Assembly: GCF_000970085.1 (NCBI RefSeq) | Contig: NZ_CP009506.1 | Coordinates: forward strand, 2,480,001 to 2,544,000 | Origin: Methanosarcina siciliae T4/M | GTDB taxonomy: Archaea; Halobacteriota; Methanosarcinia; Methanosarcinales; Methanosarcinaceae | DNA length: 64,000 nt | Direction: 5' to 3' | Shown: one piece after another, positions 36,249-44,323 of the stretch | Numbering within the stretch: position 1 is the stretch's first letter | Layout: every line of letters starts with the position of its first letter | The notes under the pieces: model-generated | Seen by the model: only the letters and a program-made list of their open reading frames with translations | Database searches by the model: none | What the model was told of the DNA's origin: nothing | Position numbers and translations under genes: made by a program

Positions 36249-36530
36249 ATGAAACCCTACAGGTGTGTTTTTTGCAAAAGCAAGCTGGTCAAAGGTAAAA
36301 CCGAGTTCGTGGCAAAAGTCGGAGAGCAGATTATCGCCATTAAAGATGTTTCCGCCTATATCTGTGAAAACTGCGGGGAAGCGTATTATACTCCGGAGGT
36401 TTCAAGAAATGTCGACATAGTCATGAAAAGGTTCCATGAGTCAAAACTACTCCTGCATCCCGTGTATTTTTGGAGCCGGCTTTCTCGGCTAACCAGTTTT
36501 GTACGTTTGAATCATTATCAATATCTTTGA
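36249..36530 (+). CDS. YgiT/MqsA-type zinc-finger protein with altered C-terminus
   Basis: The first 65 residues are a YgiT-type zinc finger as in MqsA antitoxins: YRCVFCKSKLVKGKTEF, GEQIIAIKDVSAYICENCG and EAYYTPEVSRNVD. After KRFHESKLLLHP the sequence loses family character (VYFWSRLSRLTSFVRL); from there the opposite strand reads as the start of an integrase-like gene. The C-terminus is therefore probably foreign, and the original gene truncated by recombination around 36450. ATG at 36249 begins just before the finger; one at 36216 is an alternative. No toxin partner is adjacent. Confidence 0.65.
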   Translation: MKPYRCVFCKSKLVKGKTEFVAKVGEQIIAIKDVSAYICENCGEAYYTPEVSRNVDIVMKRFHESKLLLHPVYFWSRLSRLTSFVRLNHYQYL

Positions 36531-36537
36531 CATTCAT
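36454..36537 (-). pseudogene. Possible N-terminal fragment of a tyrosine recombinase
   Basis: Read on the minus strand from ATG at 36537, 28 codons give MNVKDIDNDSNVQNWLAEKA followed by GSKNTRDA, resembling the N-terminal SAM-like domain of archaeal integrases (NWL...S.NT+.AY). The similarity ends where the antisense of the zinc-finger gene begins. Short, so tentative. Confidence 0.4.
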
Positions 36538-36611
36538 AAAATATCCTAACCTATAATTTATGTAGCTATAGGTGAATATACTGTGAGATAAACACAACGG
36601 GGGAGTAAAAT

Positions 36612-36842
36612 ATGGCTGATAAGGCAAATAAAGTTTCTGAAAATGTTCCAGGACCTTATTATTGTGACTATGAATGCATCGCGTGTAACCTGTGTGTGGA
36701 TACATCACCAGAAAATTTCAAAATGAATGACGATGAATCCAATGCTTATGTATATAAGCAGCCGGAAAATGACGAGGAAAAGAGTGCCTGTGAAGAGGCA
36801 CTGGACGCGTGCCCTGTTGAAGCAATAGGAAACGACGGCTGA
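36612..36842 (+). CDS. Single-cluster [4Fe-4S] ferredoxin
   Basis: A 76-residue acidic electron carrier. Cluster ligands are C22, C25 and C28 in CIACNLC and C67 in ACPVEAI, the monocluster pattern with one CxxCxxC motif and a distant CP. Two further cysteines (C18, C60) could form a disulfide, as in Pyrococcus-type ferredoxins. GGGGGAG precedes the ATG. No redox enzyme gene is adjacent, so its partner is unknown. Confidence 0.92.
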   Translation: MADKANKVSENVPGPYYCDYECIACNLCVDTSPENFKMNDDESNAYVYKQPENDEEKSACEEALDACPVEAIGNDG

Positions 36843-36926
36843 AATAGCCCGGTTAATCTGAGCTTCTTTTTCTTGATTTTTTCCACCTGTTTTTTTGGTT
36901 TTCAAACGCTTTTTCTGGTTATGTCT

Positions 36927-37799
36927 TTATTCCGTGAGTTCGATTTCGGAATAGATTCTGGAGAGCCCCTGGAGGGTGGAATACCCCTTTCTTGTGATAA
37001 TGTAGTCCCCGCGTTCGCTCCGCTGTAAAACCATGCCTGTGTCGAGCAGTTTCTGCAGGTGGAAGAGCAGGTTTCCGCCGCGAAGCCCGGTGAGTTTTGA
37101 TAGTTCGGAGAAGGTCTTGCTTTCCCCAGAAAGGGCTTTCAACATCAAAAGCCTCTGTTTATTGGCTACGGGCTCGCAGACCTCGGTAACTATCCTGTCA
37201 GGCTTAATTGCACTGATATCACTTTTTTCACCCTTTTCTTCCCGATCCTCATAGATCTGAAGGGAGCGCATAAGTTTTACCTGTTTTTCAAAAAGGTTGC
37301 TTGCTTCTGAGATGCACTTGCTGCATTGAGGTTTTTTTGCTTCTTTCTTGAGCTTTTCAATCCTGTCCCTGTAGATTTTAACCGTTGCGGAATCGACTCT
37401 TCCTTTTCCGACAAGTCCTGCCGTTTCGTGTAAAATGTCTTTAAATGTCGTTTCACAGAGCTCCCTCATTCCGCAATCCCGCGTCATCTGGTTGCTCATC
37501 CGATCGCTTGCGTCCTCGCAAAGATAGTCAACCATAGGCCTCATGAAACTTTTTCGCATATCTTCAACCATACTATCAATATGTTGCTGGTTTGTCCGCT
37601 GCAGGAATCGGGAAAATTCGTTCCGGAGGGAGGTAACTTCTTCTTTTATGGAATGCAGTTCTTCGAAGTAATTGCTCTCAACATCATATTTCAAAAAATA
37701 GTCAGGAATACTTTCAAGTGGACCTATGGGTTCCCTGCTAGCTGATTGGTTCTTTTTTCCGCCCAGGTTCTGGCCCTCTGTCAGGGGTTCGGAGTTCAT
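36927..37799 (-). CDS. Winged-helix regulator with cysteine motifs
   Basis: A 290-residue regulator. The C-terminal part (about 205-285) is an ArsR-like winged helix (VANKQRLLMLKALSGESKTF, then LTGLRGGNLLFHLQKLLDTG). The N-terminal 200 residues are helical and contain C94, C109, C115 and a CSKC at 159-162, a possible metal or redox site. It is transcribed toward the ferredoxin gene. Homologous long ArsR-type proteins occur in Methanosarcina; the signal is not known. Confidence 0.82.
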   Translation of the reverse strand: MNSEPLTEGQNLGGKKNQSASREPIGPLESIPDYFLKYDVESNYFEELHSIKEEVTSLRNEFSRFLQRTNQQHIDSMVEDMRKSFMRPMVDYLCEDASDRMSNQMTRDCGMRELCETTFKDILHETAGLVGKGRVDSATVKIYRDRIEKLKKEAKKPQCSKCISEASNLFEKQVKLMRSLQIYEDREEKGEKSDISAIKPDRIVTEVCEPVANKQRLLMLKALSGESKTFSELSKLTGLRGGNLLFHLQKLLDTGMVLQRSERGDYIITRKGYSTLQGLSRIYSEIELTE

Positions 37800-37929
37800 G
37801 TCAGGTACCTTCCCGTGCTATATTTTGCATTGAAAATGTTTTAACTTTTTCGTAAACTTCTTCTATTTTATTTTGTACTTTCCCATTCAAGGGTCATTTT
37901 TCTGTACTGTGCGCTATTTGTACATAATC

Positions 37930-37947
37930 ATGACGCTTAAATATATA
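37930..37947 (+). promoter_or_regulatory. Shared promoter element, copy 1
   Basis: ATGACGCTTAAATATATA lies 64 nt before the start of the repeat-containing Cys-rich gene. The CTTAAATATATA part fits a BRE plus TATA box. The same 18-mer with one change occurs at 38979 before the paralogue, so the upstream ATGACG may be a regulator site. Confidence 0.7.
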
Positions 37948-38011
37948 TGTATTCTGCACATTTTTAAAATATGAAAACTATATATTTTATACTATATGGA
38001 GGTATCGATAT

Positions 38012-38398
38012 ATGGATATAGATGAATATCACGCCGCATGGAGGCGGTTTTGTCGCCCCTCGGTGTACGAGAAAGTACAGTGTACACAGGATGAAGAATG
38101 CGTAATGTCAAGTTTTGTCAACACTGCCGAAGAAGAATGCGTAATGTCAAGTTTTGTCAACACTGCCGAAGAAGAATGCGTAATGTCAAGTTTTGTCGAC
38201 ACTGACGACTACACGCACCCTATTACCGCTTTTGTTTTGAACGCCAGTGACGAGCAACTTGAAGCCTTCAGCTACCTTGACCAGTGGATGCAACAATATG
38301 GTATCCGGTTCTGCAACTCCGATTCATGTGAGTGCGAGCACACCGAGGTTTTCCACGGAGCCTTAAGGTTTGCGAGCCAGCGTCTTGGTACGGATTAA
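38012..38398 (+). CDS. Cys-rich small protein with three 13-residue repeats
   Basis: A 128-residue acidic protein. Residues 28-66 are three copies of EECVMSSFVNTAE, encoded by a 39-nt tandem repeat at 38093-38209. The C-terminal half (AFVLNASDEQLEAFSYLDQW, then CNSDSCECEHTEVFHGALRF) is homologous to the whole of the 66-residue protein at 39032. Cysteines cluster as C..C.C, a likely metal site. GGAGG precedes the ATG and the promoter element is shared with the paralogue. Function unknown; I know no named family. The repeat units resemble the start of the C-terminal domain (FV.TA.(D/E)E), as though that segment had multiplied. Confidence 0.75.
   Translation: MDIDEYHAAWRRFCRPSVYEKVQCTQDEECVMSSFVNTAEEECVMSSFVNTAEEECVMSSFVDTDDYTHPITAFVLNASDEQLEAFSYLDQWMQQYGIRFCNSDSCECEHTEVFHGALRFASQRLGTD
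38093..38209 (+). repeat. 39-nt tandem repeat inside a coding region, three copies
   Basis: Units at 38093-38131 and 38132-38170 are identical; the third, 38171-38209, differs only near its end. The period keeps the reading frame. The identity between units points to recent expansion. Confidence 0.95.
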
Positions 38399-38978
38399 GT
38401 AGATATACAACCCCAATCTGCTATAGTGCAACTGATTTTTAGCCGTTTTTGATTTATACACACCACAACATACGGCAAGTGTATATCTACTTTGTTTGTA
38501 TAGGGCTTGTGCAACCTGGTGGATAAACTGCCATTTATCCTCCGGGCATCAAGTCCTAATATTTTCAGGTTTGTCCACTTATCAATATTTTACCATATTG
38601 ACCGGTGTTATTATAATTAAGATTATTATTTTTACTATATATATATTATGTAGGTTTATTCAATCTATCCTGAATCTGACTCCTATTTTTCAGCTCCATA
38701 ATGCCTGAACATATCTTTTCCTCTTCCCATAAGCCTTTCTCAGCCTCTGAATTGGTTCACCTTTGCTTTCACATATTCCCCGAAATTTTCAGGAAAATCG
38801 TGACGGATTCCTTGAAAAGGATTTGAAAGAAATAGGAAAAAGTCCGGGAAAAAGTAAGAAAAAAGTAAGAAAAAATCCGGAAAATAAGGCTAAAACATGG
38901 GTAAATATATCACAAATGTCCTCTAGTTTGAATTATTAAGGTCATATTTCTATACAAAAAATGGATGAGTATATAATT
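38399..38978. other. Intergenic region between the Cys-rich paralogues
   Basis: About 580 nt, AT-rich, with no supported gene. TGTATATCTACTT at 38478-38490 is roughly repeated in inverse as AAGTAGATATACA at 38397-38409, a 13-nt inverted repeat spaced by about 70 nt that might mark an inserted element. Confidence 0.45.
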
Positions 38979-38996
38979 ATGACGCTTAAGTATATA
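38979..38996 (+). promoter_or_regulatory. Shared promoter element, copy 2
   Basis: ATGACGCTTAAGTATATA, differing by one base from the copy at 37930, lies 35 nt before the start of the short Cys-rich gene, a normal distance for BRE/TATA plus a short leader. Confidence 0.7.
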
Positions 38997-39031
38997 AATC
39001 TGTACTCGTATTCACTGTGTGGTGATAATTT

Positions 39032-39232
39032 ATGGAGTTAGAAGACCTTAACAACTTTGTACAGACTGCAAATGATGAACAGCTCAAAGCCTTCGGCTTC
39101 CTCGGCCAGTGGTTGATGGAAAACAGTCCTAAGTACTGCACCTGCGCCTGTAAGTGTAACCAGGACTGCGAAATCGCAAAGGCTCTCGGCGGTGCCCTTA
39201 TGACTGCCGGGCAGAAGCTTCAGGGCCAGTAA
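39032..39232 (+). CDS. Cys-rich small protein, short paralogue
   Basis: A 66-residue protein: NNFVQTANDEQLKAFGFLGQ, a cysteine block CTCACKCNQDC (about 37-47), and ALGGALMTAGQKLQGQ. It aligns along its length with the C-terminal half of the gene at 38012. GGTGATAA stands before the ATG. Five cysteines in eleven residues indicate metal binding or redox function. No membrane segment or signal peptide. Together with its neighbour it defines a small family I cannot name. Confidence 0.78.
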   Translation: MELEDLNNFVQTANDEQLKAFGFLGQWLMENSPKYCTCACKCNQDCEIAKALGGALMTAGQKLQGQ

Positions 39233-39573
39233 ATGAATGAGTAAGCAGAATTCCTAACAGAGTTCTGCTGTTCCTTCATTTTCTCCTTTACGTTTTATTT
39301 TTCGGCTTTGAAACGTTATGATTAGAGTTTTCCTAATTAGGGATTTACAGGTTTTGTGCTGTTTTTTATGCTGTTCTGTGCCCGAAACCGTTTTCAAAAC
39401 AAATCTGCCATATAAACCTGCCAGATAAACCGAATTTACAACACATTTATTGCCTGAGTGAGATATAATTTGTAAATCAAATTATAAAACAATAAATTTT
39501 GAAACCATACATTTTGGAACCACAAATTCTGAAACTATGAATTATGAAATTATGACTCAAGGGGGAATTTTGC
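39233..39573. other. Intergenic region, nothing recognised
   Basis: About 340 nt of AT-rich DNA. A near-repeat AATTTTGAAACCATACATTT / TTGGAACCACAAATTCTGAAAC at 39494-39535 is visible; AAGGGGGAA at 39558 is the ribosome binding site of the next gene. Confidence 0.5.
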
Positions 39574-40011
39574 ATGGAACCAAAAGCCTCAGATTGGATT
39601 GACTTCTGGGACGCAAATACTTTTGCAGTGATTACCGACAATACAAAACCGGCCATGAAATGGACCGCATCGGAACTCAAAAAGCGGGGCAAAAAAGTCT
39701 ACCTCGTTGATCTCTCCGATAAACCCGGCCCCGGCTCCCTGAAAAGCGTTTCCGAACTCCCGACCGGCCTTGACCGCGCCATCATCGGCATAACAAAGTC
39801 CGAACCCGGAGACCTGATCCCCGTCCTGAAAGAAAGAGGTGCCAAAAAAGTCTGGATTCACTGGAAAACCGAAACCGAAAAAGCCCTCGGTGCCTGCAGA
39901 GACGAAGAACTCGAATGCCTTGCAGGCCGATGCCCGATGATGTACCTCGGAAGCGGGTTGAGTATACACGGGGTTCACAGGGCGATTGCAAAGATGACAG
40001 GGAATTATTAA
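39574..40011 (+). CDS. CoA-binding domain protein (YccU-like)
   Basis: A 145-residue protein with a Rossmann-type CoA-binding fold (CoA_binding_2): FAVITDNTKPAMKWTASELKKRGKKVYLVD at the N-terminus, then the typical sequence toward VWIHWKTETEKAL and a terminal CPMMYLGSG. Family members bind CoA, but the reaction is unknown. AAGGGGGAA provides a strong ribosome binding site. Monocistronic. It converges with the ferritin-like gene. Confidence 0.87.
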   Translation: MEPKASDWIDFWDANTFAVITDNTKPAMKWTASELKKRGKKVYLVDLSDKPGPGSLKSVSELPTGLDRAIIGITKSEPGDLIPVLKERGAKKVWIHWKTETEKALGACRDEELECLAGRCPMMYLGSGLSIHGVHRAIAKMTGNY

Positions 40012-40133
40012 AGGAAAGGGTTATATTTCTCAGTTCAGTTCTCCTTAAGACCGTTCAAAAAGGGAAGAGAAGCAAAAAAATTTACTGACAAAAAGCTTCA
40101 AAAATTAAAAATCAGAAGATTCATCCAATCTAT

Positions 40134-40418
40134 TTATTTGGACAGCTCTTCCTCTACTTCTTCGGCTCCGGCTTCAAGTTCATCTTTTTGCTGGGAATCG
40201 AAGCGGAGTAAAAGTGTCTGAAACTCCCCGATGTGAGTTTTTTCTTCCTTTGCAATATCCAGGAGGATTGTCCTTATATCCTCATTTTTGGCAAGGGCAG
40301 CCATCTGTTCGTAAAGATTTATGGCATCAAGCTCGGCAATAATCCCGGCTCTGAGGATTTCTTTGTCCAGATCGTCTTCAGATATTTTTGCAAGGTCTAT
40401 GGGAATTTTTGATAACAA
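40134..40418 (-). CDS. Ferritin-like domain protein, TTG start
   Basis: A protein of about 94 residues with two helices of the ferritin/rubrerythrin type: EILRAGIIAELDAINLYEQM and ILLDIAKEEKTHIGEFQTLL, carrying iron ligands E, ExxH. The length resembles encapsulated-ferritin half-bundles that dimerise to a four-helix ferroxidase centre. GAGGTG lies six nt before TTG at 40418; a GTG at 40427 is part of that ribosome binding site, so TTG is preferred. The C-terminal EEVEEELSK tail could be a targeting peptide. No encapsulin gene is visible in the window. Confidence 0.82.
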   Translation of the reverse strand: MLSKIPIDLAKISEDDLDKEILRAGIIAELDAINLYEQMAALAKNEDIRTILLDIAKEEKTHIGEFQTLLLRFDSQQKDELEAGAEEVEEELSK

Positions 40419-40641
40419 TTTATTCACCTCTGTTTACCTTATATATAGTTTCAATAATAAGTATTTTTACTAACACAATAATATTTTTTAATTAATTTAT
40501 ACATTTTTCTACATAATTTTTATTAACTTCCCCATTGACTCCTTTCTATTAATTGTATTGATTTACCTTGAAGGGGTCCGGCTGTTCAGGCACGTTTAGT
40601 TCAGGCACGTTTACGGAACTTCAGCTTGCTGAGTTTCGGGA

Positions 40642-41781
40642 TCAGCTGTAACTGATCCTGTATATTGCATTGTTTTTATCATCCGAAACAAGCAGAGCCC
40701 CGTCAGGCATTACAAGAACGTCCACAGGTCTTCCCCAGGCGGCAAGGCCCTGTAGCCAGCCTTCCGCAAAGGGTTCGTAGCTTACAGGGGTTCCGTTTTC
40801 CAGCTTGACAAGGGTGACCCGGTAGCCGATGGGAATTTTCCTGTTCCAGGAGCCGTGCTCGGCAATAAAGATCTGGTTTCTGTATTCTTCGGGGAACATC
40901 GTGCCTGTGTAAAAGGTCATCCCGAGGGCAGCCACGTGAGGGCCGAGTTTCTGTTCAGGCGGCGTAAACTCGGAGCAGTTCCGAAGGGCTCCGAATTCCG
41001 GGTCAGGGATATAGCCTGCGTGGCAGTAGGGAAAGCCGAAATTCATCCCGGGTTCGGGCGCTCTGTTGAGTTCGTCAGGGGGCAGGTCGTCTCCGAGCCA
41101 GTCTCTGCCGTTGTCTGTAAACCATAATTCTTCGGTTTCGGGATGCCAGGCAAAGCCGACCGAGTTCCTGATGCCGCTTGCAAAGACTTCGAGCTGGCTC
41201 CCGTCAGGTTCCATCCGCATAATCGTCCCGTAGCGCTCGTCTTCCTGTTCGCAGATATTGCAAGGCATCCCTACAGGCACGTACAGCTTTCCGTCAGGCC
41301 CGAATTTGATGTATTTCCAGCCGTGGGAGCGGTCGGAAAGGAAATCAGCATTGACCACAACCGGCCCTGGCGGGTTTTCAAGTCTTGCTTCAATGTCGTC
41401 ATATCGGATCACTCTGGAAATTTCGGCCACATAGAGGGAGCCATTCCTTAAAGCAACCCCGTTTGGCATCTCCAGGCCATTGGCAAGCACAATCACCTCA
41501 TCGGCTTTATTGTCCCCATCCCGGTCAGGAAGGGCATAGACCTTTCCGGCGCCCCGGCTCCCCACAAAAAGGGTTCCGTTAGGGCTGAGGGCCATGGACC
41601 TTGCGCCTTCGACATTTTCGGCATAATAATCAATGGAAAACCCTGCTGGAAGCTCAATACAGCCAATCCCTTTCCCATTTTCCCCACAGTTATCGATCGG
41701 TACGGTTCTCAGGACAGTATAGGCTACAAAAATAAGGACAACAAGCGCGAAAAAACCGAAGATTATCTTTGTTTCCTTCAT
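40642..41781 (-). CDS. PQQ-type sugar/sorbosone dehydrogenase-like beta-propeller
   Basis: A 379-residue extracytoplasmic protein with an N-terminal signal anchor (about 6-25) and a beta-propeller of the glucose/sorbosone dehydrogenase family: GSRGAGKVYALPDRDGDNKAD, ARSMALSPNGTLFVG, KYIKFGPDGKLYVPVG, PGMNFGFPYCHAGY and the final PDGALLVSDDKNNAIYRI. PQQ-dependent relatives oxidise aldoses; whether PQQ is available here is not known, so substrate and cofactor are open. GGAGGGGG before ATG at 41781 fixes the start. The truncated gene at 41794-42096 ends 13 nt upstream. Confidence 0.88.
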   Translation of the reverse strand: MKETKIIFGFFALVVLIFVAYTVLRTVPIDNCGENGKGIGCIELPAGFSIDYYAENVEGARSMALSPNGTLFVGSRGAGKVYALPDRDGDNKADEVIVLANGLEMPNGVALRNGSLYVAEISRVIRYDDIEARLENPPGPVVVNADFLSDRSHGWKYIKFGPDGKLYVPVGMPCNICEQEDERYGTIMRMEPDGSQLEVFASGIRNSVGFAWHPETEELWFTDNGRDWLGDDLPPDELNRAPEPGMNFGFPYCHAGYIPDPEFGALRNCSEFTPPEQKLGPHVAALGMTFYTGTMFPEEYRNQIFIAEHGSWNRKIPIGYRVTLVKLENGTPVSYEPFAEGWLQGLAAWGRPVDVLVMPDGALLVSDDKNNAIYRISYS

Positions 41782-41793
41782 TTCCCCCTCCAT

Positions 41794-42096
41794 TTAACCT
41801 GAAATCTCCTCTAAGTCAAGAGGCACGTCATTTGAGATTATCATAGGGACTTCGTAGACCGTAAACATGCTATCTTTTCCGAACTCACGTCCAAATGGGT
41901 GAACCCAGGAACCAATCATGCTCTGTACACTTCGGATAAAAGCAATACAGACAAGTACGATTTTTCCTTTCAAGGCATCCGGAAGGGTCACAACTCTGCC
42001 TACAAGTGACTTTGATGAAATTTCAGGAAAAGACTGTCCTATGATCTCGTTTTCGGTTCTCGGACTGTCATGTTCTGCTTGAATCAAATCCCCCAC
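41794..42096 (-). CDS. ATP10/thioredoxin-like protein, apparently truncated
   Basis: A product of about 100 residues beginning at GTG. The stretch FPEISSKSLVGRVVTLPDAL and KIVLVCIAFIRSVQSMIGSW resembles the N-terminal half of ATP10-like/thioredoxin-fold proteins (normal length about 170-190), and the match ends after YEVPMI. The remaining residues (ISNDVPLDLEEISG) are probably out-of-register tail, so the gene looks truncated. It may still be expressed with the sugar dehydrogenase gene directly behind it. Confidence 0.5.
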   Translation of the reverse strand: MGDLIQAEHDSPRTENEIIGQSFPEISSKSLVGRVVTLPDALKGKIVLVCIAFIRSVQSMIGSWVHPFGREFGKDSMFTVYEVPMIISNDVPLDLEEISG

Positions 42097-42373
42097 ATTT
42101 AAGCTAAAAATAAAAGGTTTGGCTTACTATATATATTATAATATTCGATGTTATATAGAAATACTTTTCCAAAAGAAAATAATAATAAGTTATATTTAAT
42201 ATTCCCATGTAAGGTTAGGTATCCATTTCATACTATAGGAAGGTAGCTGCGGCACCCTGTATGAAGGGACTGTCACATTGGAGCCAGCAAGAACGGCTGT
42301 CAGTGTTTCATTTATCGCCTTATGACATCCTGGTTCATATGCACCTTACTTTACATTTTGCGGTGATGAGTTA

Positions 42374-42994
42374 ATGAGGATAAAAGTTGCGCTGGCATTG
42401 ACATCCGCTGTTTTTATGATGACATGGGTCACAACTTTTGTATCAGTCATATCTCGCTCTATGTCCGTCACAACAGCGGAGGTCATAACATCCGATTTAT
42501 TTTTCATCGCTACCATCGAATTATTGAGCCTAACCTCTCTTTTCGGTTCCCTGTTGTTCTTGCTGGAAGCCAGAAAAACCCTATCCCGGTGGTACCTGGC
42601 AATCCCCCTGTGTATTTCCCTGTCTTTATTCGTTATAATAAATTTTCTGGTCTATTCCAATGAAAAACCCTTTCTTGGAGCTCCGATAAGCACAGTGGAG
42701 ACTCTCTGGCTCATTATACTGGCATTACTCTCCCCGAGCTCCTTATTCTTTTTTTTGTCCTCAAACGGGCACGACGGTTCCATGTATGTCTACGTTGTAG
42801 TTTCATTTGCAGTTAGTATTTTTTCTATGTTTTTCCTTTTTCTCACCCTCATGGAGATTTCAAAAGAGACAAGTATTGATGGAGTGCTATTGCCCCTTAT
42901 TTTTTACTGGGATATCTGCCTGCCGGCTATAGGAGTTTGCTTCCTATCAAAAGCGACAATGCACGGGAATAACAATGAGACACAGGAGCCCTGA
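42374..42994 (+). CDS. Hypothetical membrane protein with about six helices
   Basis: A 206-residue protein with six hydrophobic segments (about 7-27, 42-64, 72-94, 108-127, 136-160, 170-192), short loops and a polar end. GGTGATGA precedes the ATG. I recognise no family. It starts 277 nt after the divergent truncated gene and precedes dinB by 97 nt, possibly sharing its transcript. Confidence 0.7.
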   Translation: MRIKVALALTSAVFMMTWVTTFVSVISRSMSVTTAEVITSDLFFIATIELLSLTSLFGSLLFLLEARKTLSRWYLAIPLCISLSLFVIINFLVYSNEKPFLGAPISTVETLWLIILALLSPSSLFFFLSSNGHDGSMYVYVVVSFAVSIFSMFFLFLTLMEISKETSIDGVLLPLIFYWDICLPAIGVCFLSKATMHGNNNETQEP

Positions 42995-43091
42995 ATAGGG
43001 CTCTTTATTGAGATTACTTTAAACAAAAGGTGGATTAATACTTTCACCCTGCTCCCTCAAGCCTTTTTTACATGTTTTATTCTAATCCTAT

Positions 43092-44201
43092 ATGATGCTT
43101 GCCCCCAATTCCAAAACGAAAACATCCGAAAGGCGAATCACCTTCCATGTCGATATGGACAGTTTTTTTGCGTCTGTAGAGATAAGAGAAAGACCCGAAA
43201 TTAAGGGGATGCCCGTAGTTGTGGGTTCTGACCCTAAAGGAGGGTCAGGAAGGGGAGTAGTAAGCACCTGCTCATATGAGGCAAGAAAGTATGGAATCCA
43301 TTCGGCAATGCCTATTTCTCAGGCTTACAGGCTCTGTCCGGGGGCCGTATTTCTACCTGTGAACATGAAGCTCTATGCAGGGGTTTCGGCAGGAGTAATG
43401 GAGCTTTTGAGAAGTTTTTCAGAAAAGTTCCAGCAGGTCAGTGTTGATGAAGCCTATCTCATACCCGGCCCTGAAATCCGAAATTTTGAAGAAGCAGCCC
43501 TCTATGCGCTCAGGATAAAGGATGAGGTGCAGAGGCAGCAGGGGATAACCTGCTCCGTGGGGGTCGGGCCGAACAAACTTATTTCAAAAATTGCTTCGGG
43601 TTTCCAGAAGCCTGACGGACTTACGGTTGTCAGGCCCGAAGATGTTCGGGATTTTCTCTTTCCACTGCCTGTATCTATAATTCCGGGAATAGGAGAAAAG
43701 ACAACTGAAACCCTGAATGAGATGGGAATAAACAGGGTGGAAGAGCTTTCAAACTGCGATATTCAGCTGCTTTCGGAAAGGTTTGGAAAAATGGGGCTCA
43801 AGATGAAGCAGCTGGCAAACGGGCTTGATTTTGAAGAGGTCGTTGAAAAGGAAGGTGTAAAGTCAATCAGCAGGCATGGAACCTTTGCAGAGGATACTAA
43901 TGACCCTGTGAAAATCTCCGGATCTCTGGATATTCTTATAGAGAGCGTACACGGAGCTCTCCTGAAACACCATTTCCTGTTTAAAACCGTAACCCTTACA
44001 GTGCGCTTTGAAGATTTTTCCACGTATACGCGCTCAAAGACTCTCTCTATCTGGACTTCCGATATCTTCGTGATAAAAAGGACAGCCATGAAACTTTTAT
44101 CGGAATTTACGGGGAGGCGGAAATTCAGGCTTGTTGGGGTAGGGGTCACAAAATTCAGGGAAAGAGATGAAAAGCAGACTCTTATTACGGATTTTCCTTA
44201 A
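43092..44201 (+). CDS. dinB: DNA polymerase IV
   Basis: A 369-residue Y-family translesion polymerase. Catalytic carboxylates are visible as D21 in HVDMDSFFASVE and D119-E120 in VSVDEAYL. The steric-gate region FFASVE, the fingers motif YEARKYGIHSAMP and the helix-hairpin-helix (IPGIGEKTTETLNEMGI) are present, followed by the little-finger domain. It lacks a recognisable C-terminal PIP box. Archaeal Pol IV enzymes bypass lesions with low fidelity. Start at the first of two adjacent ATGs. Confidence 0.95.
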   Translation: MMLAPNSKTKTSERRITFHVDMDSFFASVEIRERPEIKGMPVVVGSDPKGGSGRGVVSTCSYEARKYGIHSAMPISQAYRLCPGAVFLPVNMKLYAGVSAGVMELLRSFSEKFQQVSVDEAYLIPGPEIRNFEEAALYALRIKDEVQRQQGITCSVGVGPNKLISKIASGFQKPDGLTVVRPEDVRDFLFPLPVSIIPGIGEKTTETLNEMGINRVEELSNCDIQLLSERFGKMGLKMKQLANGLDFEEVVEKEGVKSISRHGTFAEDTNDPVKISGSLDILIESVHGALLKHHFLFKTVTLTVRFEDFSTYTRSKTLSIWTSDIFVIKRTAMKLLSEFTGRRKFRLVGVGVTKFRERDEKQTLITDFP

Positions 44202-44323
44202 TCGCCTTTTTTTCTTAACTTTTTTTAATTGGCCTTTTTCCTTACCGTAAAAATGTTTTCGGAAGAATACCTTTCGGACAGGGAATGAAAAGAATTATTA
44301 TTTCTGCAGACCGATAGAATCAT

